A stretch of DNA of 64,000 bases, taken from contig JXTB01000106.1 of assembly GCA_002914805.1 (NCBI GenBank), forward strand, positions 699,318 through 763,317, written 5' to 3'. Shown here one piece after another: positions 58,777-64,000 of the stretch (position 1 is the stretch's first letter; each line of letters begins with the position of its first letter). Under the pieces are notes generated by a model. The model was not told the DNA's origin. It saw only the letters and a program-made list of their open reading frames with translations, and made no database searches. The stretch is from Parasponia andersonii. Its lineage: Eukaryota > Streptophyta > Magnoliopsida > Rosales > Cannabaceae. The translations under genes and the position numbers were made by a program.

Positions 58777-61700
58777 TTACCTGAAAAGATCTGCATCAAC
58801 CTCCATAGTTTGTGTGACTTCTTGATTCTTCTTTCCCCTTTTAGAAGTTTGTGGTAAAGCATTTTGGTCACATTTAGATTTGTACTCTTCATAAAGAGAC
58901 AATAATTTACCGTAAAAAATCTCAAATTCTAAGGAGTTGCTCCCATAAGCTTTCCCATAGCAAAACTTTATCAATTCCAACTTATATCGAGGATCTAAAA
59001 CTGATGCTATAGTTAAAATGGGACTAAACTCAGACCAATACTTATGGAACTTCTCCGATATTTTGCTTGTCATAAGCTTTAGATACTCATCATCACCTTC
59101 CAATGCTTTTTTCAAAATTACGTAACAATTAATTGTAGTTGGAAAATACACATTAGCTATGACATCCCCCGATCCCACACACGTATGTAAGGGTATTTGT
59201 ATAATTATTTAGTGAAATCGGGAGATGCTACTCGACTTAGAACTGATAAAATAGTGAAAATTTAAAACTTTTAAACTTTCTGAGAGAAAAAGAGAAATTC
59301 CTCTCATAACTATACATAGTCTAATTTATACGTATATACATACTCACATTGTGGACCTCTCACATTGTGGACCTCTCAGTGGTAAAGTGTGTGGAAGACC
59401 TGATATCAATTTCATTACTAGAATGATTACTATAATATAAAATGCTTAAAAAAAGCAACCATACAATTTTCATAAAATCAGGAAATCTAATCACAAAATG
59501 AACCAAAATGGCACATTCTTTCACAAAATCTAGTCCATTTGCTTTTAAATGGTACCATTTGGTTTTAAAAATATTTGGACAGCACCTCTCATATTTTTAG
59601 GACATTCCCACATGATTAAAATCATGTTTTAAGATCTGCAATAATAATCTACAAGCCAATTCCCACATATACATCTCAAAGAGGATCATTTAGAACAACC
59701 TAGGTGCACTTGAATTCTTTTCGGTTTAAACAAAGTTTAAAACCACTTTTACACTTGAATATCATCATAACCAGCCAGTAAATAGGTGTAACCTATATAA
59801 AAGGAACAATGTCTTACATATTCCAAGTAATGAAATCAAATTACAAGTGTAGACAACTTATTCCAATAATGAAAACACTTGAATCCATAAATAGCAAGTC
59901 TAACTTTAATCCTCCACTTAAATTCTATGTTTTCAACCATATATAAAGTTTTCTAGGACCTTTATTCATCAAATAAAAGCTTTGATTTAAGGGCTAATGC
60001 AATAGAAATAAATTACCAATTCTAAATTCCATAAAAACCTCACCTTGACTAGTTTGAATCTTTGTTGAAGCTCTTACCTTCTTCTTCTATAAAACTGATT
60101 TCTATGGCTTAGAAATTGATCTTAGGACTCAAGATGACCTAGAGGAATCATTATTTAAGTGATATCAAGTGGAGAATTGAAATAATAAAACAAAACCTAA
60201 GAAGGAGAATTAGTAGAATTACCTTGACTAGTTTGGACCTATCTTGTTTTCTTGAGCTCCAAATTGAGTTCTATCACTTGGAAACTCTTGGAAATGGTTA
60301 ATGGGAGCTGAGAGAAGTCTAAAAATGAGTGGGAGAGTTTCAGGTCGTGGCTGGAGAGAAAGGAGAAGAAAATGACCAGATTTGATCCAAAAGTGATACT
60401 TAATAACTAAGAAATGACATAACTTAAGTTCTAAGGGGTATTTTGGGAATTTTGCACCTTACTTTCCATGTGTCCAGCTCTATAATATCCTTAGCATACT
60501 CACCACGTTGCTGGTCCATCCTATACACCCAAGTGTAGACCAAAACGGTGAAGCCTAGCTTAAGAGGTGAAAACTAGTCATACTTTGACCTATAATCTTA
60601 TATAGTCAATCTTATTGTAATCTAGTGAAACCTAGCCCCATAACCAATCATTAAACATAAAAATAGGTCAATTAGACTCCAATTAATAATGCAAACAAAG
60701 TATCAATGCCTAATTATTAGAGTGCACAAAGATGACATTACGCGATTAAGCTTAATCTAAGCTAGCTTAGTGTAATTAAACACAGTTCAATACAGTAAGT
60801 GCCACCTCGTGCTTACCTGAAACCAACATTTTAGAAAATGCTAGAAATGGTTTCTACACATTAAATAAAAGCTATTTGACGTGTTAAACGCACAGTTAAT
60901 TTGGCTCTGAAAAGCGTGAAAAATATATTTTATCGAAAAACTACTATTTGACCAAGTTATCAACAGATATGATTTTAATGCATGTTCGTATAGTATTACT
61001 ATTCATAAATGTATTCTTTGTCCCTTTCACACACCAAGTTCTCTCTCTGTGAGGGTTCGAACCTTTACACTGCATGAGAGTACTTCCACAAATATTAGTA
61101 CAATAATACAGATCATTTAACAATCAGAATGAGTAATTTACCATGAAATTGATACTAGTTGCTTGATATGTCTATTATGCAATATGAATATATGTATTAT
61201 TGGCTTATTATGTATATGAGAATCTTGGCATCACATTAGCTGTAGGATATTTAGTGCTAGAAGATGGAAGAGTTACATCATAGAATACTTTCAAAAATTT
61301 CCAAACCTTTTCAACTCTTTCCCATTCTTTTGTGAAAGGATAATACTTGTAATTGGAATCACTCAAAGCCAAATATTAGAAGACACAACGATAGAAAATA
61401 GCACTATCAAGCATTAAATATGCGGAGTTCCACCTAGTAGTAGCATCTTAACATAATCCTCTCTTGCTAACATCACCCATGAACACCAACTTAACACAAT
61501 CTAAAAACTTTTGCTTCCTTAATTGTGATCTCTTAACATACTTAATACTATTATAAATCTTTTCAATTGATTTGTCAATCTCTTTCAATCCATTTTGCAC
61601 AACTAGGTTGAGTATATGAGCATAACACCTCAAATGAAAGAAATCACCATTGCATGGAATTAAGCCTTTCAAATTCAATTGTGTTTGTAATACATCAACA

Positions 61701-62511
61701 GAGACATCATTTGAAGTAGCATTATCCAATGTGACAGTAAAAATCTTTCCCTCAATTCCCCATTCACTCACTAAAGAAAAGATTTTCTCAGACAATGTAA
61801 TGCTAGTATGTGGTGGAGACATTAAACAAAAGTTTAAAATTCTTTTGTGTAATTTCCAATTCTTATCTATGAAATGAGCGGTGAGACACATATATCTATC
61901 AATAGTCAAGGAACTCTACAAATCAGATGTCAAATTTATTCTACCAAGAGCAGCAACTAACATATTTCTAATTCTAATTTTTCCTTGTAATACATCTTAA
62001 TAGTATCACTCTTGGCAATATTTCTACTAATAAGTTCTACCCCAGGATACAAATATTGTAATATTACTCTCAACCCCTTATATTCAACAAATTGAAAAGG
62101 TAAATAATGCATAACAATACAAGAAGTAACCAACTCATGCCATTTTTCAGAATCAAAACAACCAGCACTAAGTGACAATAAATCTTTTTCATGAGAAATA
62201 AGCATTTGACCAATATCATGTGTATTTCTTCTTTTACAAGTTTTAAGGTGGCGTGCCATATTACCTGTTCTGTATTTACTGGATACAAGATACTCTTGTC
62301 TACATTTTTTGTACTTGCTCCTTAGCTTTTTATCAGGACCTAAGAGGAGTATATCAAAGAACTTCCACACTTTGGACTTCAATGTTTTCTTCTTGACTTT
62401 TGCGTTGCTCTCACTTCCAACTTCTATCACATCATCATCTTCCTCATTGAGCTCATTCAAATCACTATCCTCAACTTCAAAGCTTGAATCAACACAATCT
62501 TCTTTGCTCAT
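58777..62511 (-). pseudogene. hAT transposase with BED zinc finger, interrupted
   Basis: The N-terminal part (62511-61957) has an acidic leader and a BED-type zinc finger (SKVWKFFD, CRQEYL, NMARHLKTC, with Cys, Cys and His positions in order). The middle (61909-61448) has the RNase H-like core (MTIDRYMCLTAHFIDKNW, VTLDNATSND, FHLRCYAHILNLVVQNGL). At 61447-61232 the family text TRWNSAYLMLDSA, SNYKYYPFTKEWE and KYPTAN follows but the frame carries stops, for example between KRGLC and the next block. After the insertion, 59158-58777 continues with NVYFPTTINCYVILKKAL and ILTIASVLDPRYKLELIKFC. The C-terminal dimerisation domain expected next is absent. Non-functional by at least three independent defects: in-frame stops, the insertion, and the missing C-terminus. 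Confidence 0.85.
59159..61231. mobile_element. 2073 bp insertion in the hAT transposase, flanked by a 10 bp duplication
   Basis: The 10 bp cacattagct occurs at 59149-59158 and 61232-61241. Removing the insertion plus one copy rejoins the transposase codons for T-A-N-V-Y-F exactly. The insert begins atgacatcccccgatcccac and ends aatcttggcat, so its tips form only a weak 5 bp inverted repeat (ATGAC/ATGCC). It has no recognisable gene. A 10 bp duplication favours a Mutator-like element. The opening text also resembles some gypsy LTR starts, so a solo LTR is the alternative. A small direct repeat (ctcacattgtggacct twice) lies at 59344-59380. Confidence 0.8.
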
Positions 62512-62520
62512 CTACAAAAA

Positions 62521-64000
62521 AAAAAGGATTAATTGAAGACCCATTAATGAAATCAAATTAGAGTAATTAAACACTAATTAATCAAACACCCAATTCCTCT
62601 CTCTATCCGGTTCTTATTTGTTTCTCAGATATATATAAAGACTATATTGATATCAAACCAAATATTTCTTTACCCATTAGCCAAACACCCAAAATTATCA
62701 TAAAGAAATCAAACTTAGAGTAATTATAATAACCCAATTTCATAAAAAAAAAATATCAGATCAAACAATCTAGTGAGAAAAAACCATCAGTAAGTATATC
62801 ACAAATAATGGATTAATCTAAAGACTAACGGCAATACTAGCACAAAGTACTCTACAAATAGATTTATATGATTGGTTACACTTTCACTCTTTTCATATCA
62901 TCCAAAATTTTTAAGTCATTAAAAGAAAAAACAAATAATCAAGACCATGTTTCAACGTGAAGATATTACTGTCATTCCTAATAAAACTTTAATATAGTTA
63001 CAATAAATATGAAAAGTATACAATGAGATCAACATATTTACAACCCAAACTATGATGCAAAGGGACAAAAAATAATAATTGTTCTTATTTGTAACATTTT
63101 TAAAGAGAAATTAGCGAGAAGAGGAAGAACAATCAGAGTATACTTTTTAGGTCGAAATCACAAATCTAAAAAAAAAAAAAAAAAAAACACAAACCTTGAG
63201 TTCGCAATAGATGGGAGAACCGTAGAAATCATGATCCACTTCTTTTTTTTCCGATCCTATTGTGGCTTAAGTCTACAGCTCTTCTGTCCCTTTTAGAGTA
63301 GCTCATCCACCATTTTCTTTAGCAAATGAAAAATACATTAAAATGTCTGTATATGTTCCCTACTTATCTAGTGTGTCTCTCCACGAATGACCATAAATAT
63401 CTAGATTCCCACTTCGCCTATTTCTCATTTTTGGCCAACAAAAGGTCTAAACCAAGTTGTTGTTGTTGTTTTTTTTTTTCCCCCCTTCTTTTTTTCGTTT
63501 TTACAAGTTAAGTCTAACCTAAATTACCTGAATTTATGTTAAGCAAACAAAAAAGGGTCAAGGATGGCAGGATTAGTGAGTTTTATTTTTTTTCTCCCCC
63601 AAAAGAGGAAAGGGGACATTCATGTCTATACTTAATATATAAAATGAAATAAGTTAAAATTAAAACAAAAATTTGAAATCATGCCCCATTTTCAACACTA
63701 CAAATTTATAACACTTCATTGGCTTAGCATATATGACACCTTTCATTTTCACTATTTCATTTCACGCCACCACTATCATCTACTTTCTTCCCTATCATAT
63801 TAAGTTTCACTATTTACTTTAAATTATATGATTTTGGTCTTTCTCAATGATTAAATGGTCTTTTTGAGGACATCATCCCAAATATCCTTTTGGGAGAAGT
63901 GCTTTAATCTAATCCCTCATTGAATTCTTATCTTTGGTGGTACTTGTCAATGCTAAATAAGACAAAGCCAAATTATCAAGAACTTCATTATGTGAGATGT
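62521..64000. other. DNA beyond the hAT transposase start, no gene recognised
   Basis: Probably includes the hAT leader. On the - strand, gaactcaag|gtttgtg near 63200 could be a 5' untranslated exon donor. Otherwise A/T-tracts (63171-63187, 63470-63500) and AT-rich DNA. No right-hand hAT tip was found. Confidence 0.4.

Larger units (their letters stand above)
58373..62520 (-). mobile_element. hAT transposon (RICESLEEPER/DAYSLEEPER-like), defective
   Basis: The left edge near 58373 reads tagaggtggcaattt, matching the AGAGGTGGCAA-type tip of plant hAT elements. It is followed by a GC-richer sub-terminal zone (58395-58640) packed with gacccac, gacatgaccc and cgggt motifs in both orientations, typical hAT sub-terminal repeats. 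Inside is a - strand transposase with a BED zinc finger. A matching right tip (ttgccacctct) was not found before the window end, so the right boundary is set at the transposase start. The element is interrupted by a 2.07 kb insertion (59159-61231). Confidence 0.75.

Noticed and set aside
61060-61080. Second B-box-like gggttcgaacc
   Set aside because: There is no A-box or SINE body nearby. It lies inside the insertion in the hAT element and may be chance.

Overview
The window is nuclear DNA of a flowering plant, almost certainly a eudicot. It is very AT-rich and has spliced genes with plant-type introns, many (TA)n, (CT)n and (AAG)n microsatellites, and a dense load of plant transposable elements. 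It carries two clear host genes. One is a YABBY5-type transcription factor on the + strand (33782-37607, seven exons, 195 aa). The other is a KAKU4/NUP136-family nuclear-envelope/nuclear-pore protein on the - strand (43950-49724, eight exons, 734 aa). They converge on a ~6.3 kb intergenic region. They have no evident shared pathway and are simply neighbours. A small unidentified + strand reading frame (43408-43623) lies just beyond the KAKU4-like stop codon.

Layout. 1-2.5 kb: degenerate Ty3/gypsy remains with an integrase fragment. 2.5-8.4 kb: AT-rich intergenic DNA with small inverted-repeat elements and tandem duplications. 8.4-9.7 kb: a foldback element with long inverted repeats. 10.1-16.9 kb: a non-autonomous CACTA element loaded with nested insertions (a probable long solo LTR, a foldback MITE, a microsatellite-borne MITE). 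16.9-20.6 kb: intergenic and LTR-like DNA. 20.95-25.95 kb: a broken Ty1/copia element on the - strand. 27.5-30 kb: an inverted-repeat element split by a cleanly bounded solo LTR. 30.2-30.6 kb: a MITE. 33.1-37.6 kb: YABBY5, whose upstream region has a telomere-type array and GAGA/CT tracts. 37.6-43.9 kb: intergenic, with a second microsatellite-borne MITE and a SINE-like repeat. 43.9-49.7 kb: the KAKU4-like gene. 49.8-58.3 kb: intergenic, with a MITE, a second foldback element and a ~330 bp direct duplication around it. 58.4-62.5 kb: a BED-finger hAT transposon interrupted by a 2.07 kb insertion.

I found no convincing new multi-gene system. The most informative signals are the telomere-type array combined with CT tracts upstream of YABBY5, a GC-AG intron in the KAKU4-like gene, a MITE family lying inside TA microsatellites, and the precise nested-insertion structures with readable target-site duplications. 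Exon boundaries were derived by eye from splice signals and reading frame. Family calls come from recognised protein motifs, without any database search.
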